DNA of 64,000 nucleotides from Pseudomonadota bacterium. Lineage in GTDB: Bacteria; Pseudomonadota; Gammaproteobacteria; Pseudomonadales; Azotimanducaceae. Shown piece after piece: positions 36,695 through 45,855 of this stretch. Position numbers and translations under genes: made by a program. Each line of letters starts with the position of its first letter. Position 1 is the stretch's first letter. Under the pieces are notes generated by a model. The model did no database searches and was not told the DNA's origin. It saw nothing but the letters and a program-made list of their open reading frames with translations. The stretch spans positions 1 to 64,000 of the forward strand of contig JAQBUI010000005.1 in the NCBI GenBank assembly GCA_027624035.1, in the 5' to 3' direction.

Positions 36695-39600
36695 ATGTCC
36701 CTGAAACGAGTGCTTATCTGCAACCGTGGAGAGATTGCGATCAGGATTGCCCGTGCGGCCACCAGCCTTGGGATGGAATCTGTCGCGGTCTTCGCGGCTG
36801 CGGATCGACTGGCACTGCATACCCGATATGCAACCAAAGCAGTCGAGCTTCCGGGCAGTGATCCTGTTGCCGCCTATCTGGACATTGAGGCGATGATCGC
36901 GATTGCCCGGGCTGAACGTTGTGATTGTATTCATCCGGGCTATGGGTTCCTCTCTGAAAACGCCGGCCTGGCGAAGCGCTGCGGCGATGAGAACATCACC
37001 TTTGTGGGGCCGTCTGCGGAGGCGCTGATGCTGTTCGGTGACAAGGTCAGGTCGAGGGAACTGGCGCAATCCCAGGACATTCCGGTCGTGACCGGTAGTC
37101 TTGGCGCACTCGATAGCGTCGAGCAGGCTGGATTCGTGGCGGCAGAGCTTGGCTATCCGGTCATGCTGAAGGCATCGGCGGGCGGTGGCGGAAGAGGCAT
37201 GCGGCTGGTTGCCAGTGCGGCGGATATGGCGGAGGCCTATGGGCGCTGTCAATCCGAAGCGAAGGCTGCCTTCGGTGACGGCGATGTCTTTCTGGAGAAA
37301 GTCATTCAACGGCCAAGACACATTGAGGTACAGGTGTTGGCCGATTCCAGCGGTACCGTGCTCCACTTGCATGAGCGCGACTGCTCTGTGCAACTTCGTA
37401 ACCAGAAGGTCGTCGAGGTGGCACCGGCTGATCACCTCGACCCTGATCTGAAGCACAAGCTGACGTCCGACGCGGTGCGCCTGCTGCACCATGCGGCGTA
37501 CGAGAATGCCGGTACCGTTGAATTCCTGGTGGTGCCGGAAACCGGGGAGTATTACTTCATCGAGTGCAATCCTCGCATTCAGGTTGAGCATACGGTGACC
37601 GAAATGGTCACCGGCCTGGACCTCGTTGAACTGCAGTTCCAGATCGCTGGCGGCAAACGGCTCGAGGAACTGGGGCTCGCGAATCAGAAGGCGGTCGGCC
37701 TGCCACTCGGGTTTGCAGTTCAGGCGCGGGTGGTTGCCCAGGGGCCGGGCACGATCACCGGATATCGAGAACCAGCCGGGCCAGGTGTCCGGGTGGACTC
37801 GGCAGGATACGCCGGACTGACGCCGCCGCCCCAGTACGATCCGTTGCTGGGTAAGGTGATCGGGGTTGGGCGGAGTCTTGAGGCGGCTGTGCTGCGTACT
37901 CGGCGGGCGCTGGCGGAATTCCAGATCACCGGATTGCCGACCAATCTGGGCCAGCTCCTGGCGATGTTGAACCACGTGGATGTGATCTCTGGTGATGCCA
38001 GAACGACTTTGCTTGTAGAGGCACCTGAATTGATGAGTTCCGGGCGCGCCGCGAGTGATGCGGTGGCGTTTCTGGATGCCCAGGCTCCGGGGCGCGAAGG
38101 GCAGACGAAGGTACCGGATCCGGTGCCGGAATCACGGCCATCGCTGGCGGTCGGCGAGGGCGAACGGGGCATCGAATGTCCAACTGGCGGTCAACTGGTT
38201 GAACTCGCTGTGCGGCAGGGTGATACAGTCGGTACTGGCGACACCATCATGGTAGTGAGCGCCATGAAGATGGAAACCGTGGTGAGTGCGCCCTGTTCCG
38301 GAACCATCGCCGAGGTGCAGCCCCTGATACCCGGCGACCTCCTGGTTGCCGGCCAGGTGGTCGTGGTCATGACACCGGCCGAAGCGGGCACGGGGATCGA
38401 ACACGAGGCGAGTCGGGACAGCACCTGGGTCGCAATGATGGAGGATGTGGCGACGCTGCGGGAAATGGGAGAGGCCCGTCTTGGCCCGGCTTCCGATGAA
38501 CCCGGGGTCGTCCGGCAGCGCGACCGGGGTAAACTGACCTGCCGTGAGCGCATTGATATGCTTCTGGATAACGGTTCCTTCCGGGAGGTAGGCAGCGTGG
38601 CGGGGTTTGCCAGCTATGACGATCAAGGGCGCATTGCCGCTTTTACACCCGCGAACAGTGTGGGTGGCTGGGGTGAGATCGAGGGCCGTACCGCGGTTGT
38701 CTGTGCCGACGACTTCACGTCGCGTGGTGGCCATGCCGACGGCGCGATCGGCGCCAAAAGCGGCTATCTTGACCGGCTCTCGATGGAGCTTCGAATTCCC
38801 TCCATTCGAATGCTCGATGGTTCATCCGGCGGCGGCAGCGTTGCGGCGATGGTGCCTGCCCAGAAGAAGGAAGGCGATAGCAAAGCCAAGGAGAGCAGCG
38901 GTGCGATCTCTGCCGGTAGACCAAGGGTAGCGGGTGGCGGCGGTTCGTTCCTGCCCGGCCATCTCGGCAGCAACATGTATGCGGAGCAACTGACCACTGT
39001 TCCGGTAGTCAACATGCTGCTGGGTAGCGTCGTGGGTATTGGTGCGGCAAAGGCCGTGCTGGGGCATTTTTCGGTCATGGTTCGCGACATAGCACAACTG
39101 TTCGTAGCAGGGCCCCCGGTGGTCTCCCATGCGATGGGTTACGACATCACCAAGGAAGATCTGGGGGACTGGCGCATTCACTGTACCAACGGTTCGGTGG
39201 ACAATCTGGCAGACAGTGAGCAGGAGGCTGCCCGGATGGCCCGCAGGTTCCTGTCGTATTTGCCCTCCAGTGTCTATGAGGCGCCGCCTGTCATCGCGCC
39301 CGATGCCAGCGACCCTGCGGATCGTCGTGAAGAGGAACTGTTCTACATCATTCCACGCAAGCGAACGACCACGTTCGATGTGCGCAGGGTCATCGAGTTG
39401 CTGGCAGACCGGGGCTCATTTTTCGAGATCGGCGCACTGTGGGGCACGGACCAGGTTACTGGTTTCGTGCGAATGAATGGTCATCCTGTTGGCGTGATCG
39501 CCTCGGACAGTCGCCATGTCAACGGGGGTGCCCTGACCGCCGATGGCTGTGACAAGCTGAAGCGGCATCTGGATCTGTGTGATCTGTTTCACATCCCGGT

Positions 39601-40084
39601 TCTGAATCTGGTGGATAACCCCGGGTTCGCCGTTGGGGTTGAACATGAACGGGCGGGAACGATCAGAAAGGGTGGTGAGTGGATGGTGGCGTTCGCCCAG
39701 GTGAACATCCCCATCTTTACGGTGATCATGCGCCGCAGCTTCGGGGTTGCGGGTAACAACTATGCTACGCCGCGATCCAGGCCGTCAGTTCGTGTTGCCT
39801 GGCCCGCATCGGATGTGGGCGGCATTCCGCCCGAGGGCGGCATTGAGGCAGCCTACAAGCGGCAGCTGGCGGAGTCGGAAGACCCGGAGGCCCTGCGAGC
39901 CGAATTGTATGCTCGAATTGAAAGCGCCCGTGGCCCTGTGGGGCCGCTCAACCGGTTTCAGATCGAGGAGATGGTCGATCCACGGGACACTCGCCGCCTT
40001 GTTTGCGAGTGGGTACCGCAGGCTTATCGGGTCATTTCCCATCCGGCCGGGCTGGTGCCGCGCCCGCTTGCGTTTCGACCCTGA
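36695..40084 (+). CDS. Single-chain acyl-CoA carboxylase (BC-BCCP-CT)
   Basis: An 1129-residue three-domain enzyme. Biotin carboxylase fills about residues 1-447 (SLKRVLICNRGEIA, ATP-grasp loop SAGGGGRGM at about 160, EMVTGLDLVE). A biotinyl domain covers about 490-565 with the biotin attachment lysine K525 in SAMKMETVV. The carboxyltransferase domain is residues 576-1129 (GKLTCRERID, GYDITKEDLG, FGVAGNNYAT). No long BT domain separates BC and BCCP, unlike LCC-type enzymes. ATG 36695 follows CCGGAG; an ATG eight codons earlier is possible. A 53-base gap leads to the epoxide hydrolase gene. Confidence 0.88.
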   Translation: MSLKRVLICNRGEIAIRIARAATSLGMESVAVFAAADRLALHTRYATKAVELPGSDPVAAYLDIEAMIAIARAERCDCIHPGYGFLSENAGLAKRCGDENITFVGPSAEALMLFGDKVRSRELAQSQDIPVVTGSLGALDSVEQAGFVAAELGYPVMLKASAGGGGRGMRLVASAADMAEAYGRCQSEAKAAFGDGDVFLEKVIQRPRHIEVQVLADSSGTVLHLHERDCSVQLRNQKVVEVAPADHLDPDLKHKLTSDAVRLLHHAAYENAGTVEFLVVPETGEYYFIECNPRIQVEHTVTEMVTGLDLVELQFQIAGGKRLEELGLANQKAVGLPLGFAVQARVVAQGPGTITGYREPAGPGVRVDSAGYAGLTPPPQYDPLLGKVIGVGRSLEAAVLRTRRALAEFQITGLPTNLGQLLAMLNHVDVISGDARTTLLVEAPELMSSGRAASDAVAFLDAQAPGREGQTKVPDPVPESRPSLAVGEGERGIECPTGGQLVELAVRQGDTVGTGDTIMVVSAMKMETVVSAPCSGTIAEVQPLIPGDLLVAGQVVVVMTPAEAGTGIEHEASRDSTWVAMMEDVATLREMGEARLGPASDEPGVVRQRDRGKLTCRERIDMLLDNGSFREVGSVAGFASYDDQGRIAAFTPANSVGGWGEIEGRTAVVCADDFTSRGGHADGAIGAKSGYLDRLSMELRIPSIRMLDGSSGGGSVAAMVPAQKKEGDSKAKESSGAISAGRPRVAGGGGSFLPGHLGSNMYAEQLTTVPVVNMLLGSVVGIGAAKAVLGHFSVMVRDIAQLFVAGPPVVSHAMGYDITKEDLGDWRIHCTNGSVDNLADSEQEAARMARRFLSYLPSSVYEAPPVIAPDASDPADRREEELFYIIPRKRTTTFDVRRVIELLADRGSFFEIGALWGTDQVTGFVRMNGHPVGVIASDSRHVNGGALTADGCDKLKRHLDLCDLFHIPVLNLVDNPGFAVGVEHERAGTIRKGGEWMVAFAQVNIPIFTVIMRRSFGVAGNNYATPRSRPSVRVAWPASDVGGIPPEGGIEAAYKRQLAESEDPEALRAELYARIESARGPVGPLNRFQIEEMVDPRDTRRLVCEWVPQAYRVISHPAGLVPRPLAFRP

Positions 40085-40137
40085 TTACCTGATAACTTAG
40101 AGCGACCACGACGATAACCGAGAGAGGCTTGATAGCG

Positions 40138-41280
40138 ATGATTGATCCCTACGAAATCAGTGTATCCGACGCTGAGCTGGCAAATCTGAAGCAGCGATTG
40201 AATAACACCCGCTGGCCTAATGCCGAAACCGTGGATGACTGGAGCCAGGGCGTTCCGCTCGCCTATGCCCGGGAGTTTTGCCAGTACTGGGCCAGTGAAT
40301 ATGACTGGCCGGCCCGACTGGCACGGATGAACCAGTTCGAACACTATGTGACCACAATCGAGGATCTTCCGATTCACTTCATCCATGCCAGGAGTCCCGT
40401 GAAGGATGCGAGGCCCATTCTGATCACCCACGGTTGGCCTGGTTCCATCGTGGAATTCCTGAAGGTGATTGGTCCCCTGTCGGACCCCGAGGCCCATGGC
40501 GGCAAGGCCGAGGACGCGTTCAATGTGGTCTGTCCTTCGCTTCCGGGCTACGGCTTTTCCGGCCAGCCCGCAGCGCCGGGCTACGGTGTTCCGAAGATCG
40601 CGGGCATGTGGGACGAATTGATGACCAGGCTGGGCTACGATGCCTGGTTCGCTCAGGGCGGGGACTGGGGTGCGGCGGTCACCACAGCGATTGCCATCCA
40701 GAACCTTGGGCACTGCAAGGGTATTCACCTGAATATGCCCAGTGCCGGTGCCACAAAACAAGCCAGGGAGAATCCCACACCACAGGATCTGCATGCCATG
40801 GAGCGCGGCAAAGCATATCAGGACTGGGATTCCGGATATTCCAAACAGCAGTCCACACGGCCCCAGACGCTGGGTTATGGGCTGGCGGACTCGCCATCGG
40901 GTCAGGCCATGTGGGTGCTCGAAAAGTTCTGGCGCTGGACTGACTGCAACGGCCATCCCGAAAACGCGCTGACCCGGGATGAGCTGCTCGATAACATCAT
41001 GCTGTACTGGCTGGGTAATTCCGGAGCCTCATCAGCAAGGCTCTACTGGGAGAGCTTTAATCGGGCCTTTGGGCCTGGCGACAACACCGTCGCTTTGCCA
41101 ACTGGCTGTAGCATTTTTCCGAAAGAAATCGTACCGACGCCGCGGTCCTGGGCGGAGCAGCGCTATCCCAACCTCGTCTACTGGAATGAACTGGACAAGG
41201 GCGGACACTTCGCCGCCTTCGAGCAGCCTGAGCTCTACGTGAACGAGATGCGCAGTTGTTTCAGGCAGATGTCGCTGTAG
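40138..41280 (+). CDS. Epoxide hydrolase with N-terminal EHN domain
   Basis: A 380-residue microsomal-type epoxide hydrolase. The EHN lid (residues 1-95, NTRWPNAETVDDWSQG) precedes the alpha/beta core. The oxyanion motif HGWPGS is at 98-103 and the nucleophile D176 lies in QGGDWGAAV. GHFAAFEQP near the C-terminus provides the catalytic histidine. It would open an epoxide to a diol; substrate unknown. ATG 40138 is three codons after a TTG and follows AGAGAGG. It is downstream of the carboxylase, perhaps in one catabolic transcript. Confidence 0.9.
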   Translation: MIDPYEISVSDAELANLKQRLNNTRWPNAETVDDWSQGVPLAYAREFCQYWASEYDWPARLARMNQFEHYVTTIEDLPIHFIHARSPVKDARPILITHGWPGSIVEFLKVIGPLSDPEAHGGKAEDAFNVVCPSLPGYGFSGQPAAPGYGVPKIAGMWDELMTRLGYDAWFAQGGDWGAAVTTAIAIQNLGHCKGIHLNMPSAGATKQARENPTPQDLHAMERGKAYQDWDSGYSKQQSTRPQTLGYGLADSPSGQAMWVLEKFWRWTDCNGHPENALTRDELLDNIMLYWLGNSGASSARLYWESFNRAFGPGDNTVALPTGCSIFPKEIVPTPRSWAEQRYPNLVYWNELDKGGHFAAFEQPELYVNEMRSCFRQMSL

Positions 41281-41317
41281 ACCCTCCTTGTATCGGCAGA
41301 GGCAGGCAACAAGACCA

Positions 41318-41347
41318 ATATAAGGCCGATATAAGGCCGATAAGGCG
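41318..41347. repeat. Short tandem repeat ATATAAGGCCG
   Basis: Two perfect 11-base units (41318-41328, 41329-41339) and a partial third (ATAAGGCG) lie about 55 bases upstream of the L7/L12-like gene. Confidence 0.5.
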
Positions 41348-41402
41348 CTACTATTGAGGTCCATAGGGAATGGCGGGTCTTGAATGACCTGAGCAAGCGC
41401 GT

Positions 41403-41795
41403 GTGATCCTCGAACGTGGCGACAAGGTGCTGGCGATCAAGCGCCTGCGGGAACTGACTGGCGTCAGTCTGCGGGAGGCCAGGGAACTGGTGGAGGCCGG
41501 GAACGCCGGTTCTGCACTGACCCGCTCCACAACCGGTCAGATGCCATCAGCGGCGATCGCCGCGCTCGGTCGTGGAAACAGGATCGAAGCCATGACGCTC
41601 GTCCGGCATGCCGAAGGACTCGGCATGAAGGACGCAAAGGACTTCGTCGAAGCCTTTCTGTCGGAGAACCTGCAGATCAACCAGAAGTTCACCCAGATCA
41701 ATGCATCAAGGTTTCGTACCACTCTAAAATGGGTCGTGGTCGGGGCCGCCGTCTGTACTGTGGTCTATTACCCGTTCAGTACCCAATCTGGTTGA
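41403..41795 (+). CDS. Membrane-anchored protein with two L7/L12-CTD-like repeats
   Basis: A 130-residue protein. Residues 1-37 (GDKVLAIKRLRELTGVSLREARELVE) and about 48-88 (GNRIEAMTLVRHAEGLGMKDAKDFVEAFL) both match the helix-helix-strand core of the ribosomal L7/L12 C-terminal domain, which binds translation GTPases. A hydrophobic segment near the end (WVVVGAAVCTVVYYPF) should anchor it. The start is GTG 41403, the first possible codon after an in-frame stop at 41385. It is not ribosomal L12 itself, which has a different N-terminal dimerisation domain and length. Function unknown. Confidence 0.65.
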   Translation: MILERGDKVLAIKRLRELTGVSLREARELVEAGNAGSALTRSTTGQMPSAAIAALGRGNRIEAMTLVRHAEGLGMKDAKDFVEAFLSENLQINQKFTQINASRFRTTLKWVVVGAAVCTVVYYPFSTQSG

Positions 41796-41987
41796 AAGCG
41801 GAGCTGAACGGTTCAGGTCGGGCTCAGATTCTGGGTGTTTGGCTGACGGTTGGGACTACTGAACGGCCTGGCGCTCTTTCCAGCATTCTCCGGATGAGCA
41901 GGCTGGCGACAGTACACTGATTCAGGAAGATGTGAGCCGACGTTCACTGGCTTATCTCGGAAACGGACCAGCAAAGGGGGCGAATTC

Positions 41988-43490
41988 ATGACGCTTGAGA
42001 TCGAAATGAAGTTCTCACTGGCACCAGACGGTGCAGAGAAGCTCTTGGCCTTCTGTCAATCATTGGGCGTCGTTGAACGTCGCCGGCATCTGGTCACGAC
42101 TTACTATGATTCCTATCAGCATCTGTTGAGAAAGGCCGGCATTGTGCTTCGAGTACGGGCGGATGGTGACCGTCGTGAACAGACTATCAAGATTCCCGGG
42201 CCCGGCCCCCTGGGCATGCAGGTGTCCACTGAGGTGACGGTACCGCTGCCGGGTGAAGTACCTGATGTCGCGTTGTTTGAGCCTGCCTTTGGCGCGCAAG
42301 GCATTCCTTCCCGTTTGCGCAGGAAGCTCCACCTGCTGCCCCAGTTTGTGACTGAGATTGAACGCGCCGCGCTTGACATAGAGTATCAGGGAGCCAGATT
42401 CGAATTGGCGCTCGACGTGGGCTGGCTTCGTGCAGGGCAACGCTCGCAGCGGATATGTGAAGCGGAGTTTGAACTGAAGGACGGCAACGTGGCAGGCATG
42501 CTCGACTATGCGATGCGTTGCGTCGAGAACCAGGAAATGCGTCTGGTCCATCGTACCAAGTCGGCCCGTGGCTACGCACTCGTGCGGCCGTCACTGGTTC
42601 CCGGACCAACCCGGGCCGGACGCATCAAGCTGAAGCCGGGTATGTCCGTGGGAGAGGCGTTCAGGTGTGTGGTGGGCGAAACGATGCGCCATCTTCACGC
42701 CAACGAAGAGCCGTGCCGGGCGGGACATGCGGAAGGCGTGCATCAGGCGAGGGTTGCCATGCGCCGTATGCGTGCAGCACTGTGGGCGTTCAGGCACGGC
42801 TTGCCGAAAGCGCCGCGCAAGGCGTTTGATCAGGCGTTTCACGAGTGTTTCCAGCAGCTTGGGCCAGCAAGGGATTGGCAGGTATTTCTCAGTGAAACGC
42901 TTCCGGCGATCTCCCGTGACCAGCCGGACAGGCTCGATGTGATCCAACGGCTGCGGCGAATCGCTACTGCCGAACGGCGCGCCGCCACCATGGGTGCTGT
43001 TGAGATGATCGAGAGTAAGCGGTATTCGCTGCTGATGCTGCAGTTCCAGCACTGGTTGCTGGAACTTGAAGGCGATGACCGGCCCCCGTTCGACGGCGAG
43101 GTGAAACCCTTTGCAGCTCATGTGTTGAGCAAGGTGCATGCACGCTTGTTTCAGGACACGCGCCCGCTTGCCCGCATGCCGGTTGAAGACCTGCATGGGG
43201 TCCGCAAGCGCGGCAAGAAGGCCCGCTATGCCGGTGAATTCTTTGCCCGGCTATGGTCTGCCAAGAGAGTTGCCCCTTACCTTTCCTCGCTCGAGAAGCT
43301 GCAGGACCAGTTGGGTGCGATCAACGACGCTGCGATTGCGGTGCGCAATCTGGCTGCGCTGGCGCCCGCGACGGTCGATGACGAATGCCTGATGCTGGTG
43401 CAGAACTGGTCCGAGGCCCGGGTCAGCCGCTGTCTCAAGCGGGCACAGGGATTCTGGAAGCGCGCTCAGAAACGTAAGGCGTATTGGTAG
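41988..43490 (+). CDS. CYTH-CHAD domain protein
   Basis: A 500-residue protein with an N-terminal CYTH tunnel (LEIEMKF gives the ExExK motif at residues 4-8; VLRVRADGDRREQTIK, EIERAALDI and EAEFELKDG line the tunnel). The helical CHAD domain (about residues 205-500) is rich in His/Arg. CYTH enzymes hydrolyse triphosphates, including inorganic triphosphate, and CHAD domains bind polyphosphate granules. The pair of domains is common and links this gene functionally with the VTC gene at 19 kb. ATG 41988 follows GGGGGCG. Confidence 0.9.
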   Translation: MTLEIEMKFSLAPDGAEKLLAFCQSLGVVERRRHLVTTYYDSYQHLLRKAGIVLRVRADGDRREQTIKIPGPGPLGMQVSTEVTVPLPGEVPDVALFEPAFGAQGIPSRLRRKLHLLPQFVTEIERAALDIEYQGARFELALDVGWLRAGQRSQRICEAEFELKDGNVAGMLDYAMRCVENQEMRLVHRTKSARGYALVRPSLVPGPTRAGRIKLKPGMSVGEAFRCVVGETMRHLHANEEPCRAGHAEGVHQARVAMRRMRAALWAFRHGLPKAPRKAFDQAFHECFQQLGPARDWQVFLSETLPAISRDQPDRLDVIQRLRRIATAERRAATMGAVEMIESKRYSLLMLQFQHWLLELEGDDRPPFDGEVKPFAAHVLSKVHARLFQDTRPLARMPVEDLHGVRKRGKKARYAGEFFARLWSAKRVAPYLSSLEKLQDQLGAINDAAIAVRNLAALAPATVDDECLMLVQNWSEARVSRCLKRAQGFWKRAQKRKAYW

Positions 43491-43595
43491 AGTCCGCGTC
43501 AGTCACGGGCGACCAGGGCGCTGCTGCAGACGGGCATGACCGAGAACGCACCATCGATATCGGAAGTTGACCATCTGCAGTGATCCACAGATTTC

Positions 43596-43931
43596 TCACA
43601 TGTCTGTCTCCTGATTGTAGTGAACAGCCAGCCAGATCGTTTCTTCATCAGGTGATGTCCAGGCGACCCGATGGCGTTTGTGCGCCGGTATTGTGATGTA
43701 GTCCCCCGGCTTTAGATGCACATCACTGCCGTGATCGAATGACAGGACAGCCTCGCCGGTGAGGACCGCGACCCACTCATCGTCTGCCTGGTCGTACCAG
43801 CCTGAAACCGGAGACGAGTGGCCCCTCGAGACAATTCTCTCAATCCTGACACCACTTCCCCGAGCCAGTTCGGTAATTGCCTCGAGGGCAAGGTCATCGG
43901 GTATTGCTTCGAAGAGGTTGCGCGACGCCAT
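43596..43931 (-). CDS. Cupin domain protein
   Basis: A 111-residue single-domain cupin. The two cupin motifs are seen as WVAVLTGEAVLSFDHG (motif 1 region) and LKPGDYITIPAHKRHRVAWT (motif 2), with histidines available for a metal. Function unknown; such small cupins bind small ligands or act as isomerases. The start ATG 43931 matches the family opening (MASRNLFEAIP); a GTG at 43994 that overlaps the DUF2058 stop is also possible and would couple the two genes. Confidence 0.8.
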   Translation of the reverse strand: MASRNLFEAIPDDLALEAITELARGSGVRIERIVSRGHSSPVSGWYDQADDEWVAVLTGEAVLSFDHGSDVHLKPGDYITIPAHKRHRVAWTSPDEETIWLAVHYNQETDM

Positions 43932-43987
43932 CTTGCCGTTCCGGGTTCGGTTAGGGGGTGCTGGCAGTTCGACAGCACCGCCGGGTA

Positions 43988-44554
43988 CTACCACTCAAGG
44001 TCGTCTGGAATCTTGAAGTCCTTGTAGGGGTCATCCTCGTCGATGTCATCTTCGGTCCGCTCGTAAAGATACATTACCCAGGATGCATCCCGGGACATGA
44101 TCTTGCGAGCCACCTGTTCCGGAACGAGGTCATAGACGTCTGTCTGATCGACAGTGGGGCGCTTCACGATGGCGAGTTGGCCATTGTTCAAATGGTTCTT
44201 GTTGAGCGCCGAGATCCTGATTTTCTTGACCTTCTTGTCCTCGGTGAAGTGGTACTCAACGTCGCCTGGCTGGCGCTGACTGTTCATCTCGATCAGTTGT
44301 TTGACCTGGGCGCGCAGGGCCTTGGTCTCGGCGGCCTTTAGAATCTGCAGGTTTCGTAGCCGGTCCTGTTCCTGTTTGGCTTGCTGGGCCTGCCTGACGG
44401 CGGCCCTGGTGTCATCCTCGCCCGCGCCATGGCGAGCCCGCATCTCCTGACGGTGAATGCCGTTCTTTGCTTTGCGGACCTGCTTGCCGGTGACCAGCCC
44501 TGCGGCTTTCAACTGGTCCTGCAGCGATCCACCCAGAAGTTTCTTCTTTGCCAC
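43988..44554 (-). CDS. DUF2058 (YaiL-like) protein
   Basis: A 188-residue cytosolic protein, highly charged, with a central coiled-coil-like stretch (AAVRQAQQAKQEQDRLRNLQI). The start (AKKKLLGGSLQDQLKAAGLV) and the conserved YHFTEDKKVKKIRIS and VPEQVARKI blocks identify the DUF2058/YaiL family, described as polynucleotide-associated. It is typical of Gammaproteobacteria. The next gene, a cupin, starts at or just after its stop. Confidence 0.85.
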   Translation of the reverse strand: MAKKKLLGGSLQDQLKAAGLVTGKQVRKAKNGIHRQEMRARHGAGEDDTRAAVRQAQQAKQEQDRLRNLQILKAAETKALRAQVKQLIEMNSQRQPGDVEYHFTEDKKVKKIRISALNKNHLNNGQLAIVKRPTVDQTDVYDLVPEQVARKIMSRDASWVMYLYERTEDDIDEDDPYKDFKIPDDLEW

Positions 44555-44691
44555 TGGCTTTCCTTTGGCGGAGTACCCACGGATTGTAGCGTTGCCTGTC
44601 GGTGGTTTGCACCCGAAACCTGGTCTTTGCCGGCCGGGTACGAGCGTTCAACCGTCAAGAGAGACGCCTGGATGCGCCTCGTAGCAGTCGG

Positions 44692-45732
44692 CTAATCGCT
44701 CGGGCCTTTGTAGTCCTGCCAGAGATATTCCAGTGCCTGGGGCAGCAGTTGTCCCTTCATGGCCGGGTCACAGTGCCAGGCGTTGCAGACAAAGGAAAAC
44801 TGATACGGGTAGTTTTTCTCAGCCAGCACTCGCGCCATGTGTTCATTGGCGAGCACCCAGTCGTGCATACCATCTTGCATGGTGTTGGGGTTGTAAAGGT
44901 CCCGGTCGGCGACCGCCATCCAGATGCGCAAACGCCTGGGTTCCGCGTTCGGAATGATCGAGCGATGGAATTCCCAGGCGCCTCCGGGTGTTTCCGGATT
45001 GTAGGGCCATTGCTGATTCACAAATGTCCCCGAAAAACTGAGCACGCGGTGATAGAGGTCGTTTCTGTACCAGGCCATGATCATTGCGCAGGAAGCCCCG
45101 GAACTGCATCCCATGGTGGCGCGCGCTGCCGGGTCCCTCGTTAGTATCACGTCACACTTCGCTTCGACCAGCGGCAGCACCTCGGTTTCGACGAATTCGG
45201 CATACAGGCCCGACATGGTGTCGTATTCGAGGCCTCGCTGACTGCCCTGGGCGTCACCGCCGCCGTTGCTGATCGAGATCGCAACCATGGCCGGAACCCG
45301 CCCCTCGGCGATCAGGTTGTCCAACGCCATGAACAGTGAAAAGTCGGGCCCGTCCGTGCCAACGATAAAGGGCACCACCGAACCTGGTACGTACTGTTGT
45401 GGTACATAGACTGTTACCTGGCGCGAATACGGCGCCGGGTGAGAGGTGGTCACGATCAGGCGGGCAGGGTTGTCGGGATCAGGCGTTCCAAAGGTGCCCT
45501 GTTCCCTGGATATTCCGGGAAAGATGGGGCTGTCTGCGGACTCCATGATCAATTCGTGCACCGACCCCCGGGGGACGCCTGGTTGCTCGGTCATCTCCCT
45601 CGCCGTGGAATGTGTCGGGCCAACGATATAGTTGCCGCCCACATCAATCGGCGGAATGGTGCCATCCGGCAGCGTCGTCGCAGAGACGTAGCCTGGCGAT
45701 TGCGGATCACGAATGGGAGGTGCCTTGCGCAT
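44692..45732 (-). CDS. Alpha/beta hydrolase, esterase-D/enterochelin-esterase-like
   Basis: A 346-residue hydrolase of the esterase D/Fes superfamily. The nucleophile elbow reads ATMGCSSGASCAM, with the serine in GCSSGA near residue 205; acidic and His residues lie late (VADRDLYN, NAWHCDPA). No signal peptide is seen. Bacterial members hydrolyse esters of sugars, siderophores or phenolic acids. The N-terminal 60 residues are extended and poorly conserved-looking; ATG 45732 is the only reasonable start. Repeats separate it from the sigma-factor gene. Confidence 0.8.
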   Translation of the reverse strand: MRKAPPIRDPQSPGYVSATTLPDGTIPPIDVGGNYIVGPTHSTAREMTEQPGVPRGSVHELIMESADSPIFPGISREQGTFGTPDPDNPARLIVTTSHPAPYSRQVTVYVPQQYVPGSVVPFIVGTDGPDFSLFMALDNLIAEGRVPAMVAISISNGGGDAQGSQRGLEYDTMSGLYAEFVETEVLPLVEAKCDVILTRDPAARATMGCSSGASCAMIMAWYRNDLYHRVLSFSGTFVNQQWPYNPETPGGAWEFHRSIIPNAEPRRLRIWMAVADRDLYNPNTMQDGMHDWVLANEHMARVLAEKNYPYQFSFVCNAWHCDPAMKGQLLPQALEYLWQDYKGPSD

Positions 45733-45761
45733 CGTTCGTCCTGTTGCATCTACTGGAAAAA

Positions 45762-45817
45762 GAATATTAGGGTCAGAATATTAGGGTCAGAGTCGCATTT
45801 AAGAATATTAGGGTCAG
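45762..45817. repeat. GAATATTAGGGTCAG direct repeats
   Basis: Three perfect 15-base copies lie at 45762-45776, 45776-45790 (sharing one base) and 45803-45817, leading into the hairpin that follows. They resemble REP-like elements that accumulate beside RAYT-type transposases; no transposase is present here. Confidence 0.6.
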
Positions 45818-45852
45818 GGTCGAATTTACAAATGTAAATTCGACTCTGACCC
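45811..45852. repeat. REP-like hairpin GGGTCAGGGTCGAATTTACA
   Basis: A 20-base arm at 45811-45830 pairs with 45833-45852 with one mismatch and a two-base loop. It ends three bases after the sigma-factor stop at 45856 and can act as a transcription stop, though the T-run is weak. Confidence 0.65.
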
Positions 45853-45855
45853 CAT

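Noticed and set aside
36638..37975. 445-codon frame antisense to the biotin carboxylase domain
   Set aside because: It mirrors the conserved biotin carboxylase gene, is rich in Arg/His/Gln and has no family features.
40024..40956. 310-codon frame antisense to the epoxide hydrolase gene
   Set aside because: The sense frame has all catalytic motifs; the antisense has none.
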